Assembly (NCBI GenBank): GCA_002369175.1
Contig: DFES01000206.1
Location: 1-5,410 of the forward strand
Length of the DNA: 5,410 bases
DNA from: Selenomonadaceae bacterium UBA3796
Lineage (GTDB): Bacteria > Bacillota > Negativicutes > Selenomonadales > Selenomonadaceae
Direction of reading: 5' to 3'
Each line of letters begins with the position of its first letter. Within the stretch, counting starts at the first letter, position 1. Of this stretch, positions 1 to 5,019 are shown piece after piece. The notes under the pieces were generated by a model. That model was not told the DNA's origin and did no database searches. It saw nothing but the letters and a program-made list of their open reading frames with translations. The position numbers were made by a program, and so were the translations under genes.

Positions 1-2
1 GG

Positions 3-125
3 ATAGCGCGGCGCAAGCATATCGGCTTCAATATCTACGCATCGTCGCTGTTCACTGCTCTGAACGACGTTCGTATCGTCTTTGCTTCGTACTCTATGAC
101 TTTACCTCTCAGGATATGTGGATGA
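3..125 (+). pseudogene. Decayed C-terminal fragment of a MATE-family efflux transporter
   Basis: Reading from base 3 gives GFNIYASSLFTALND at about residues 9-23. This resembles the conserved stretch near the last transmembrane segments of MATE (multidrug and toxic compound extrusion) Na+/H+ antiporters, where I would expect roughly GFNIFASAFFTALNNG. The normal continuation (VSAxISFLRTL) is not in this frame; a similar FVSSLLRTL appears one frame over at about 70-96, followed by a stop. The original frame ends in TGA at 123-125, well before the roughly 60 further residues a complete MATE protein should have. This suggests small deletions plus truncation. The left edge is cut by the window, so the rest of the gene may lie outside. 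The identification rests on a short remembered motif and is moderate; a non-coding coincidence is possible. Confidence 0.45.
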
Positions 126-548
126 GTAAAAAACGCTTTTGGAATCATTTTCTTCGAGCAAAATGCTTCCTTGGTTAAATTTTACAAGCGCCTCGTCCAT
201 AATTTTCTGGATTGCATTTATGTCCGCATCTATAAAAACATAAATCAAAGATGTTTCATGCGAAACACCTCTATTGGAGTCACGATAATATCCGTCGGCA
301 ATCGTCAGCGTGTAACCATCGACGTATTTCATGCAAATCTCGTGCATTTCCTCACGAATTTTTTCAGTTGGTATTATCTGACTCAAGGTATCTTTATCAT
401 TTGTGCCAAGGTACATAGTGTACTTTTTCTGTATGGAAAATTTTCCCAGAGCAGAAATGTCATTATTTGCAAAAACAGAACTCGAATTTCCAAACAAAAA
501 AATGATTGTAAATAAAAAAATCGCTAAAACAGTAACTGTGTTCTTCAT
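102..548 (-). CDS. Small exported protein, DUF3574-like
   Basis: The 148-residue product has a classical signal peptide: Lys at position 2, a hydrophobic core at residues 5-19, and a likely cleavage after VFA (residue 27). There is no lipobox cysteine, so it is probably released or loosely held outside the membrane. The mature part (about 121 residues) contains YTMYLGTNDKDT (43-54), DGYTLTIADGYY (77-88) and HETSLIYVF (97-105), a layout reminiscent of DUF3574 proteins (YxxYxGxx, dGyT-GxW, E-s-xxY). The molecular function is unknown and no catalytic residues are evident. The start is supported by GGGAGG (complement of 554-559), 5 nt before the ATG. The gene is much AT-richer than its neighbours: bases 421-480 contain 18 G/C of 60. 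It converges on, and its tail overlaps, the decayed MATE fragment. The gene call is solid; the family name is tentative. Confidence 0.75.
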   Translation of the reverse strand: MKNTVTVLAIFLFTIIFLFGNSSSVFANNDISALGKFSIQKKYTMYLGTNDKDTLSQIIPTEKIREEMHEICMKYVDGYTLTIADGYYRDSNRGVSHETSLIYVFIDADINAIQKIMDEALVKFNQGSILLEENDSKSVFYSSTYPER

Positions 549-580
549 GATAGCCTCCCAAAGAAATTTTACTTTTGATA

Positions 581-586
581 ATTATA
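581..586 (-). promoter_or_regulatory. Probable -10 element of the exported-protein gene
   Basis: The minus strand carries a perfect TATAAT, 32 nt upstream of the ATG complement at 546-548. This would give a short 5' untranslated region of about 25 nt that includes the GGGAGG site. No good -35 hexamer is visible at 16-18 bp, so the promoter may be weak or activator-dependent. The region is AT-rich, so chance occurrence is possible. Confidence 0.45.
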
Positions 587-672
587 CATCGTCTATATTC
601 GAGAAACATCCATGATTCACCTGCTTTTGTGGGGGAATTTCTGCGTACGATTTTGCGGGACGACGTGGGAAG

Positions 673-692
673 GGAAGCAGGAAAAAGCTTCC
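673..692. repeat. Small inverted repeat in the divergent region
   Basis: GGAAGC at 673-678 pairs perfectly with GCTTCC at 687-692 across an 8-base loop. An overlapping alternative is AGGAA (679-683) with TTCCT (689-693). No poly-T follows, so it is not an intrinsic terminator in the + direction. It could be an operator or a small dispersed palindrome. It lies between the two divergent start codons. Confidence 0.35.
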
Positions 693-754
693 TCCTCATC
701 GAAATAATGCATATAGGTAAAAGAGATGGTTAGCAGTATACGGGGAGGAATTCA

Positions 755-1285
755 ATGAAGCGGTTTGTGGCATTTGATGTGGAGACTCCAAATCGACGAA
801 ATGACCGAATGAGTGCTATCGGTATCACGGTCATAGAGGGTGGTGTGATAGTCGATGAATTCTATTCCCTTGTCAATCCGGAGACATATTTTGACGCATT
901 TAACTCCAAACTCACAGGGATTGATACAGATACCGTCCGAGATGCACCGAATTTCTTGGAATTGTGGGGCAGGATCGAGCCCGTCATGTCCAGTGGGATC
1001 CTGGTGGCACACAATGCTGTATTTGACATGGGGGTGCTGAGAAAATGCCTCCGCTACTACGATGTGGAATGGAAAAGGCAGGTATCCTATTTATGCACCG
1101 TCCAAATGGGCAAGCACTTCCTGCCCGGCATGAGCCATAAACTGGATGTACTATGTGATTATTACGGCATAGCTCTTGACCACCATCAAGCCGCCAGCGA
1201 CAGCCATGCCTGTGGTGAAATCCTCATCAAATACATGGAGTGTGGCGATTGCCTCGAACGATATATCAAGGATTATTCTTTGTAA
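755..1285 (+). CDS. DEDDh-family 3'-5' exonuclease (DnaQ/RNase T fold)
   Basis: This 176-residue protein consists of a single exonuclease domain. The four acidic residues and the histidine of the DEDDh superfamily are all present. Motif I is FDVETPN with Asp8 and Glu10; motif II is AHNAVFDMG with Asp91; motif III is HQAASD with His144 and Asp149. These would bind two Mg2+ ions and remove nucleotides from the 3' end of DNA or RNA. The protein is stand-alone, with no polymerase, helicase or BRCT domain, so it could be a proofreading-type epsilon subunit homologue or a repair/RNA-trimming nuclease; the sequence does not decide. The start is supported by GGAGG (744-748), 6 nt before the ATG. It appears to be transcribed alone: the upstream gene is divergent and a terminator lies about 190 bp downstream. 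All catalytic residues are intact, so it is probably active. Confidence 0.9.
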   Translation: MKRFVAFDVETPNRRNDRMSAIGITVIEGGVIVDEFYSLVNPETYFDAFNSKLTGIDTDTVRDAPNFLELWGRIEPVMSSGILVAHNAVFDMGVLRKCLRYYDVEWKRQVSYLCTVQMGKHFLPGMSHKLDVLCDYYGIALDHHQAASDSHACGEILIKYMECGDCLERYIKDYSL

Positions 1286-1478
1286 AATTGTATTTGACGG
1301 TTTCCCTTCGCTGCAATGAATGAGCCATGTTGTTTTGGTCAATGCAGTATAGTGTAGAAATTTCAGAGCCAGCAAGTCTGTGGGATGAGATTGCAAAAAC
1401 TGTCGAAGCTATGTGAAATGAAGTGATGTATCGAATTTCATCAAATGTACCATGTTCCACCCTGCGGCCGATGTGCCG

Positions 1479-1516
1479 AAAAGCCTTGAAACTATTGATT
1501 TCGGGGCTTTTTTTTT
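1479..1516 (+). terminator. Intrinsic terminator between exonuclease and PTS gene
   Basis: A 13-bp stem is formed by 1479-1491 (AAAAGCCTTGAAA) and 1499-1511 (TTTCGGGGCTTTT), with two G-U pairs and a 7-base loop (1492-1498). The run of nine T residues at 1508-1516 overlaps the end of the stem. It sits 194 bp after the exonuclease stop and about 150 bp before the PTS start. It either ends the exonuclease transcript or acts as an attenuator in the PTS leader. Confidence 0.85.
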
Positions 1517-1523
1517 GTATCCT
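1495..1523 (+). promoter_or_regulatory. Candidate promoter for the PTS-phosphatase unit
   Basis: TTGATT (1495-1500) and TATCCT (1518-1523) are separated by exactly 17 bp, each matching the sigma-A consensus at 4 of 6 bases. The elements lie inside the terminator hairpin and its T-run. Transcription would begin near 1530 and give a leader of about 138 nt. This is the best-spaced candidate I found between the terminator and the gene, but the match is modest. Confidence 0.3.
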
Positions 1524-1654
1524 GTTATCAGAAAGAGAGAGGGGAAAATGAGGGAAGCGTGAAGGAGGCGCGCCGAAATTTTTGGCGGAGGATATGACGA
1601 GGCCAAAGATGCCCCCTACTTCCGTAAGGAACTGGCAATAAAAGGGAAATATTT

Positions 1655-1660
1655 GGAGGG
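1655..1660 (+). promoter_or_regulatory. Ribosome binding site that sets the PTS start
   Basis: GGAGGG lies 7 nt before the ATG at 1668. The in-frame TTG at 1653 overlaps this site and the ATG at 1662 is only 1 nt away, so 1668 is the best-supported start. Confidence 0.7.
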
Positions 1661-1667
1661 AATGAAA

Positions 1668-3788
1668 ATGACAGTCAGCAAGGATCGTGTTATGCAGGGA
1701 ATGCAGCGGTTTGGCGGCGCAATGTATACGCCGGTCATTCTGTTCGCATTTTTCGGCTTGACGGTGGCTCTCGCTATTATTTGCAAGAATGAGGGACTTC
1801 TGGGGGCTTTGGCGGCGCCCGGAACGGTTTGGTATGATCTTTGGTACGTTGTGGAGCAGGGAGCATGGACGGTATTTGCCCAGATGCCGATTCTGTTCGC
1901 CATCGCCGTGCCGATTGGCTTTGCGAAGAAGGAACCTGCCCGTTGCGCGATGGAGTCCTTCGTGATCTACATGGTATTCAACTACTTCATTTCCGGATTC
2001 CTGACCTTGCACGGCGCTTCCTTCGGGGTGGATTTTGCCCAGGACGCCGGAGCCGGTACGGGACTTGCGATGATTGCCAATATCAAGACACTGGACATGG
2101 GCATGCTGGGCGCCATTTTCATCGCCTGTGTGACGGCCTGGCTCCACAACCGCTTCTATGATACGGACATTCCCGATTGGCTCGGCATCTTCAAAGGCCC
2201 GGCATTTGTTGTGGCAGTGGGCTTTGCGGTGATGATACCGATGGCGCTTCTGTTCTGCATTGTCTGGCCGGCAGTTCAGCATGCAATCATGCAGTTCCAG
2301 GATTTCCTCAAGACCAGCGGCATCGTAGGCGTTTGGGCGTATACCTTCTCAGAGCGCATCCTGCTTCCGGCAGGCCTGCACCACTTCATCTATCTGCCGT
2401 TCATCTTCGGGCCTGCGGTCTGTGACGGTGGTATCCAGGCTTACTGGCTCCAGCATTTGAATGATTTTTCCACCAGTGCCCAGAGCCTTAAGGAACTCTT
2501 CCCCGAGGGCGGATTTGCCCTGCATGGAAGTTCCAAGGTTTTCGGCCTGCCGGGAGCAGCACTTGCTATCTATATGTGCGCAAAGCCGGAGAAGCGGAAG
2601 AAGACAGCGGCTCTTCTCATTCCGGCAACGCTGACGGCGGTTCTCTGCGGCATTACGGAGCCGTTGGAATTCACCTTCCTCTTTGTGGCGCCGTTGCTTT
2701 ATCTTGTGCATGCTTTGCTTGCGGCAACTCTTTCGGCAACCCTTTACTTCTTCGGACTGGCAGGGAACTTCGGTGGCGGACTCATCGACTGTTTCGTGCA
2801 GAACTGGATTCCACTGTTTTCCTACCATGCAGGCACCTATCTCATGCAGATTGGTGTGGGACTGTGCTTTACCGTCATTTATTTCGTCACCTTCCGCTAT
2901 CTGATTCTGCGCTTTGATTATGCGACTCCGGGACGTACAGCGGACGATGTGGAGGACAAGCTCTTCACCAAGGCGGAGTATCAGGCGAAAAAAGAGATGG
3001 AAGAAATGGGTCTTGCGGACAATGCTCTGGCCATCAAGGCGAAGGTATTCCTGGATTGCCTTGGCGGCCCCGGAAACATTCAGGAGGTAACGAACTGCGC
3101 CACTCGTCTGCGTGTGACGGTAGGCGATCCCGATAAGATTGCGGCAGTGTCGAAGTTCACGAAGGCAGGAGCGTTCGGTCTCGTGAAAAACGGTCATGCG
3201 GTGCAGGTTATTGTGGGACTCTCGGTGCCCCAGGTGCGTGGATACTTCGATGCTCTGCTGAAGGGGGAGGCCATTGCGGCTCCCGCAGAAACAGAGGCAA
3301 AGACGGCTCCCGCTGCTATCGCCGATACAGGTCTGGCCATGAAGCTTCATGCGTGCATTTCCGGCAGGCTCATGGATATGTCAGAGGTGGAGGATGACAT
3401 GTTTTCCCAGAAGATGATGGGAGACGGCGTAGCCATTGAACCGACGGGAGATACGGTGGTGGCTCCTGCCGATGCGGAAGTAACCATGGTTATGGAAGAG
3501 AGCCTGCATGCCATTGGCCTCCGCATGGAAAATGGAGTGGAGCTTTTGATTCACATCGGCATTGATACGGTAAATCTCAAGGGACGCGGATTCGAGCTCC
3601 TGACAACGCAGGGAGCGAAGGTTGCTGCAGGCACGCCGCTCATCCGCTTTGACCCGCAGGTGATCCGGGATGCCGGCTACAAGACTACGGTCATCATGGC
3701 AATAACGAACTCTGCCGAGTATCCCCAGATGCAAAAGGAAAAGGATCAGCCCGTCATGGTTGGCGAGTCTCCGGTGCTGGTGTTTTGA
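1668..3788 (+). CDS. Maltose/alpha-glucoside-type PTS permease, fused EIICBA
   Basis: This 706-residue membrane protein carries the whole sugar-specific part of a phosphotransferase system. EIIC spans about residues 8-415, with many hydrophobic segments and the conserved GITEPLEF loop at 328-335. The N-terminal RFGGAMYTPVILFAFFG, the ERILLPAGLHHFIYLPFIFG segment and FPEGGFALHG closely match the MalP/AglA/MalT branch of the glucose superfamily (maltose and other alpha-glucosides). EIIB (about 455-530) has the phosphorylated cysteine in TNCATRLR (Cys477). An Ala/Pro-rich linker (about 536-557) leads to a Crr-type EIIA (560-695) with His614 and the phosphorylated His629 in LLIHIGIDTV. Phosphate passes HPr to His629 to Cys477 to sugar. 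All active residues are present and the length is full for an EIICBA. The substrate is inferred from family resemblance. It precedes the HAD gene by 57 bp, probably in one operon. No 6-phospho-alpha-glucosidase is adjacent. Confidence 0.92.
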   Translation: MTVSKDRVMQGMQRFGGAMYTPVILFAFFGLTVALAIICKNEGLLGALAAPGTVWYDLWYVVEQGAWTVFAQMPILFAIAVPIGFAKKEPARCAMESFVIYMVFNYFISGFLTLHGASFGVDFAQDAGAGTGLAMIANIKTLDMGMLGAIFIACVTAWLHNRFYDTDIPDWLGIFKGPAFVVAVGFAVMIPMALLFCIVWPAVQHAIMQFQDFLKTSGIVGVWAYTFSERILLPAGLHHFIYLPFIFGPAVCDGGIQAYWLQHLNDFSTSAQSLKELFPEGGFALHGSSKVFGLPGAALAIYMCAKPEKRKKTAALLIPATLTAVLCGITEPLEFTFLFVAPLLYLVHALLAATLSATLYFFGLAGNFGGGLIDCFVQNWIPLFSYHAGTYLMQIGVGLCFTVIYFVTFRYLILRFDYATPGRTADDVEDKLFTKAEYQAKKEMEEMGLADNALAIKAKVFLDCLGGPGNIQEVTNCATRLRVTVGDPDKIAAVSKFTKAGAFGLVKNGHAVQVIVGLSVPQVRGYFDALLKGEAIAAPAETEAKTAPAAIADTGLAMKLHACISGRLMDMSEVEDDMFSQKMMGDGVAIEPTGDTVVAPADAEVTMVMEESLHAIGLRMENGVELLIHIGIDTVNLKGRGFELLTTQGAKVAAGTPLIRFDPQVIRDAGYKTTVIMAITNSAEYPQMQKEKDQPVMVGESPVLVF

Positions 3789-3833
3789 TGAAACAGAAAA
3801 AAGAGCGTGTGCGTCTGGAATGTGATTTAGGAT

Positions 3834-3838
3834 AGGAG
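3834..3838 (+). promoter_or_regulatory. Ribosome binding site of the HAD phosphatase gene
   Basis: AGGAG lies 7 nt before the ATG at 3846. Its first bases overlap the stop codon (TAG, 3833-3835) of a 15-codon ORF that starts on the PTS stop codon. Confidence 0.7.
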
Positions 3839-3845
3839 AAGGATT

Positions 3846-4619
3846 ATGAAGATAGCGGCAAGCGATTATGATGGGACGCTGTTCCGCAATGAAAAGATTT
3901 CCGCAGCCGATGTGGAGGGCGTTCGCCAATGGCGGGCATCCGGGAACAAATTTGGCGTGGTGACGGGCAGGGATTATGGAATGCTTGCGCCCCAGCTCCG
4001 ACACTATGGCATCGAGTCGGATTATGCTGTATGCAACAACGGGGGGCTGATCTGTCGTGCTGACGGCACGGCCCTCTGGCAGGGAGAGATTCCTTTGGAA
4101 ACCTTGGCGGCCATGATGCAACTGCCGGGGGTGCGAAAATCTTTCCATTTCGCTTTTTCGGCGGTGGATTGCACGTACCTTTGCCATGAGGCAGAGGGAT
4201 CCTGGATCACGCGGGAAGCCTTGGAGTGGGATTTCCGGATTGTGCCCATGGAGGAAGGGGATATTCTGCAATTGCCGAAGATACACCAGTTCTCCTTGGG
4301 GTTCACGGAAGCCGACGAGGCAGACGAGGTCAGCTCGGGCATCAATGAGGCTTTCGGCAGCATCGTGCAGGCGTATCCGAATCGTTGCAGTGTGGATGTC
4401 GTGCCCCAAGGTGTCAGCAAGCGGCAGGGAATCGAGAAAATGAAAGAGCTCATGGGCTGGCAGGAGGCGGCGGTCTACGCTATCGGTGACGAGACCAATG
4501 ACCTTCCCATGCTGGAAGCTTTCCTGGGCTTTACCGTGGATACTGCACGGGAGGCCATCAAAGCAAGGGCCAGAGAGGTCTATGCAGGGGTTGGAGCCAT
4601 GCTGGCAGCGAATCTTTAA
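3846..4619 (+). CDS. Cof-type HAD-superfamily sugar-phosphate phosphatase
   Basis: The 257-residue cytoplasmic protein shows all four HAD motifs. Motif I is SDYDGTL (Asp7 nucleophile, Asp9 acid/base). Motif II is the threonine in VVTGR (Thr40). Motif III is the lysine in GVSKRQGI (Lys192). Motif IV is GDETNDLPML (Asp215, Asp219) for Mg2+. The stretch between about 80 and 185 is a C2-type cap, which places it in the Cof/YidA-like subfamily (Hydrolase_3). Members usually dephosphorylate small phosphorylated metabolites, often sugar phosphates, but substrate cannot be read from sequence. It follows the PTS permease by 57 bp with no terminator between, and a strong terminator follows it, so the two genes are probably co-transcribed. 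That context makes an imported sugar phosphate a reasonable candidate substrate. General phosphate-ester or flavin/pyridoxal phosphate hydrolysis are alternatives. Confidence 0.9.
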   Translation: MKIAASDYDGTLFRNEKISAADVEGVRQWRASGNKFGVVTGRDYGMLAPQLRHYGIESDYAVCNNGGLICRADGTALWQGEIPLETLAAMMQLPGVRKSFHFAFSAVDCTYLCHEAEGSWITREALEWDFRIVPMEEGDILQLPKIHQFSLGFTEADEADEVSSGINEAFGSIVQAYPNRCSVDVVPQGVSKRQGIEKMKELMGWQEAAVYAIGDETNDLPMLEAFLGFTVDTAREAIKARAREVYAGVGAMLAANL

Positions 4620-4640
4620 GGAAACGATGAAGCGTTTTGG

Positions 4641-4676
4641 GCGAAAAGCTTGTCCCGGCAAGCTTTTCGCTTTTTT
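4641..4676 (+). terminator. Intrinsic terminator of the PTS-phosphatase unit
   Basis: A perfect 12-bp stem (GCGAAAAGCTTG at 4641-4652 with CAAGCTTTTCGC at 4659-4670) encloses a 6-base loop and is followed by six T residues (4671-4676). It begins 21 bp after the HAD stop codon and isolates the upstream unit from thrS. Confidence 0.95.
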
Positions 4677-4696
4677 GTGGGGGTGAATACGCGTAA

Positions 4697-4715
4697 ATTT
4701 TGTCCATGGCAAAAT
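4697..4715. repeat. Inverted repeat upstream of the thrS promoter
   Basis: ATTTTG (4697-4702) and CAAAAT (4710-4715) form a perfect 6-bp inverted repeat around TCCATGG. Allowing one mismatch, it extends to TA/TA at 4694-4695 and 4717-4718. It ends 16 bp before the -35 box. It could be an operator, or simply part of an imperfect duplication of the promoter segment. Confidence 0.3.
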
Positions 4716-4731
4716 CTAGAGAGGATGATAG

Positions 4732-4760
4732 TTGATTTTTTGTTTCATCCATGGTATAGT
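4732..4760 (+). promoter_or_regulatory. thrS promoter
   Basis: TTGATT (4732-4737) and TATAGT (4755-4760) are separated by 17 bp. The -10 box is preceded by TGG, giving an extended -10 (TGnTATAGT). Transcription should start near 4767, just before the T-box leader. Confidence 0.8.
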
Positions 4761-4766
4761 TTAGGA

Positions 4767-4995
4767 AATCTAAAGGCAACGAAGAAGACATGACGATGGG
4801 GATGCGGCTCAAAGAGAGGGACGGGAAGCTGGAAACGTCCTGGGCTGGCACTCATGGTTACCGCTTCTGAGCAGCATGGCGGTCAAAAGCTGTGCCGGAG
4901 AATGCTCCGTTATCAAGATTGAGTGGCCGGATGTTCCGGCAATCAGGGTGGAACCGCGAAGCATAGCCTCGTCCCTATTTGGGATGGGGCTTTTT
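4767..4995 (+). promoter_or_regulatory. T-box leader sensing uncharged tRNA-Thr
   Basis: The conserved T-box sequence AGGGTGGAACCGCG is at 4945-4958. Stem I can be drawn with ATGCGGCTC pairing with GAGCAGCAT (about 4802-4810 and 4869-4877, one mismatch). The specifier codon is most likely ACC at 4860-4862, followed by the usual purine, which matches the threonine synthetase downstream. The bulge UGGA (4949-4952) would pair with a tRNA acceptor end UCCA. Two further hairpins (CGGAG/CTCCG near 4896-4909 and GCCGG/CCGGC near 4926-4940) lie between Stem I and the antiterminator. When tRNA-Thr is uncharged, AGGG (4945-4948) pairs with CCCT (4973-4976) and prevents the terminator; when it is charged, the terminator forms. 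The leader is about 230-250 nt long, as usual for this class. Confidence 0.93.
4965..4995 (+). terminator. Regulated terminator of the thrS T-box
   Basis: An 11-bp stem (4965-4975 with 4981-4991, two G-U pairs) encloses the loop TATTT and is followed by T residues to 4995. The 5' arm contains GTCCC, which is also needed by the antiterminator, so the two structures are mutually exclusive. Confidence 0.9.
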
Positions 4996-5006
4996 CTATT
5001 TGCACT

Positions 5007-5013
5007 AGGAGGG
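5007..5013 (+). promoter_or_regulatory. thrS ribosome binding site
   Basis: AGGAGGG lies 6 nt before the ATG at 5020, a near-perfect Shine-Dalgarno sequence that fixes the start. It is downstream of the T-box terminator, so translation depends on read-through. Confidence 0.85.
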
Positions 5014-5019
5014 AATTAT

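Larger units (their letters stand above)
549..754. other. Divergent intergenic region
   Basis: This 206-bp stretch lies between two divergently transcribed genes. It holds the -10 element of the leftward gene at 581-586 and the ribosome binding site of the rightward exonuclease (GGAGG at 744-748). It also has a perfect 6-bp inverted repeat, GGAAGC (673-678) with GCTTCC (687-692), with no T-run after it. I could not identify a convincing promoter for the exonuclease; the AT-rich stretch around 700-722 is the most likely place. No coding potential is evident. Confidence 0.5.
1286..1667. other. 382-bp non-coding region upstream of the PTS gene
   Basis: This stretch separates the exonuclease from the PTS permease. 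It contains a strong intrinsic terminator (1479-1516), a candidate promoter overlapping it (1495-1523), and a purine-rich leader with several Shine-Dalgarno-like runs (1562-1568, 1587-1591, 1655-1660). The part before the terminator (1286-1478) has no convincing ORF. It includes a weak 7-bp hairpin formed by GTGAAAT and ATTTCAT (about 1410-1441) and a 4-bp hairpin CGGC/GCCG just before the terminator. I looked for a BglG/LicT-type RAT antiterminator sequence and did not find one. The stretch may be a long 3' untranslated region, a PTS leader or a small RNA. Confidence 0.5.

Noticed and set aside
171..515. Plus-strand frame of 114 codons opposite the exported-protein gene
   Set aside because: The minus-strand gene has a signal peptide, a ribosome site and a -10 box; the plus-strand frame has none of these.
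1294..1322. TTGACG after the exonuclease as a -35 box
   Set aside because: The hexamer at 17 bp is TGAATG, a poor -10; the better TATAGT at 1348-1353 is too far away to pair with it.
1445..1489. Short + strand frame containing PCGRC, reminiscent of the cytidine deaminase PCGxC motif, or a leader peptide
   Set aside because: It is only 14 codons, has no Shine-Dalgarno and no further deaminase similarity on either side, and ends within the terminator stem. Chance is the simplest explanation.
1286..1516. RAT antiterminator (LicT/GlcT/BglG type) overlapping the terminator before the PTS gene
   Set aside because: I searched by eye for the characteristic GGATTGTTACTG...GGCAAAACC-type element and found nothing similar.
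1594..1641. Possible 15-codon leader peptide (ATG at 1594) after GGAGG at 1587-1591
   Set aside because: The spacing is only 2 nt and there is no run of regulatory codons; the in-frame PTS extension makes better use of the same bases.
1266..2282. Long open frame of 338 codons on the minus strand
   Set aside because: It lies mostly antisense to the PTS permease; its translation is rich in His, Arg and Cys, has no recognisable domain and is explained by the codon bias of the real gene.
2349..3350. Minus-strand open frame of 333 codons
   Set aside because: It is antisense to the intact PTS gene, with low-complexity, family-free translation and no ribosome site.
3381..4712. Minus-strand open frame of 443 codons
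   Set aside because: It is antisense to the PTS end and the HAD gene and runs through the terminator; both + strand genes have complete catalytic motifs, so this is a shadow.
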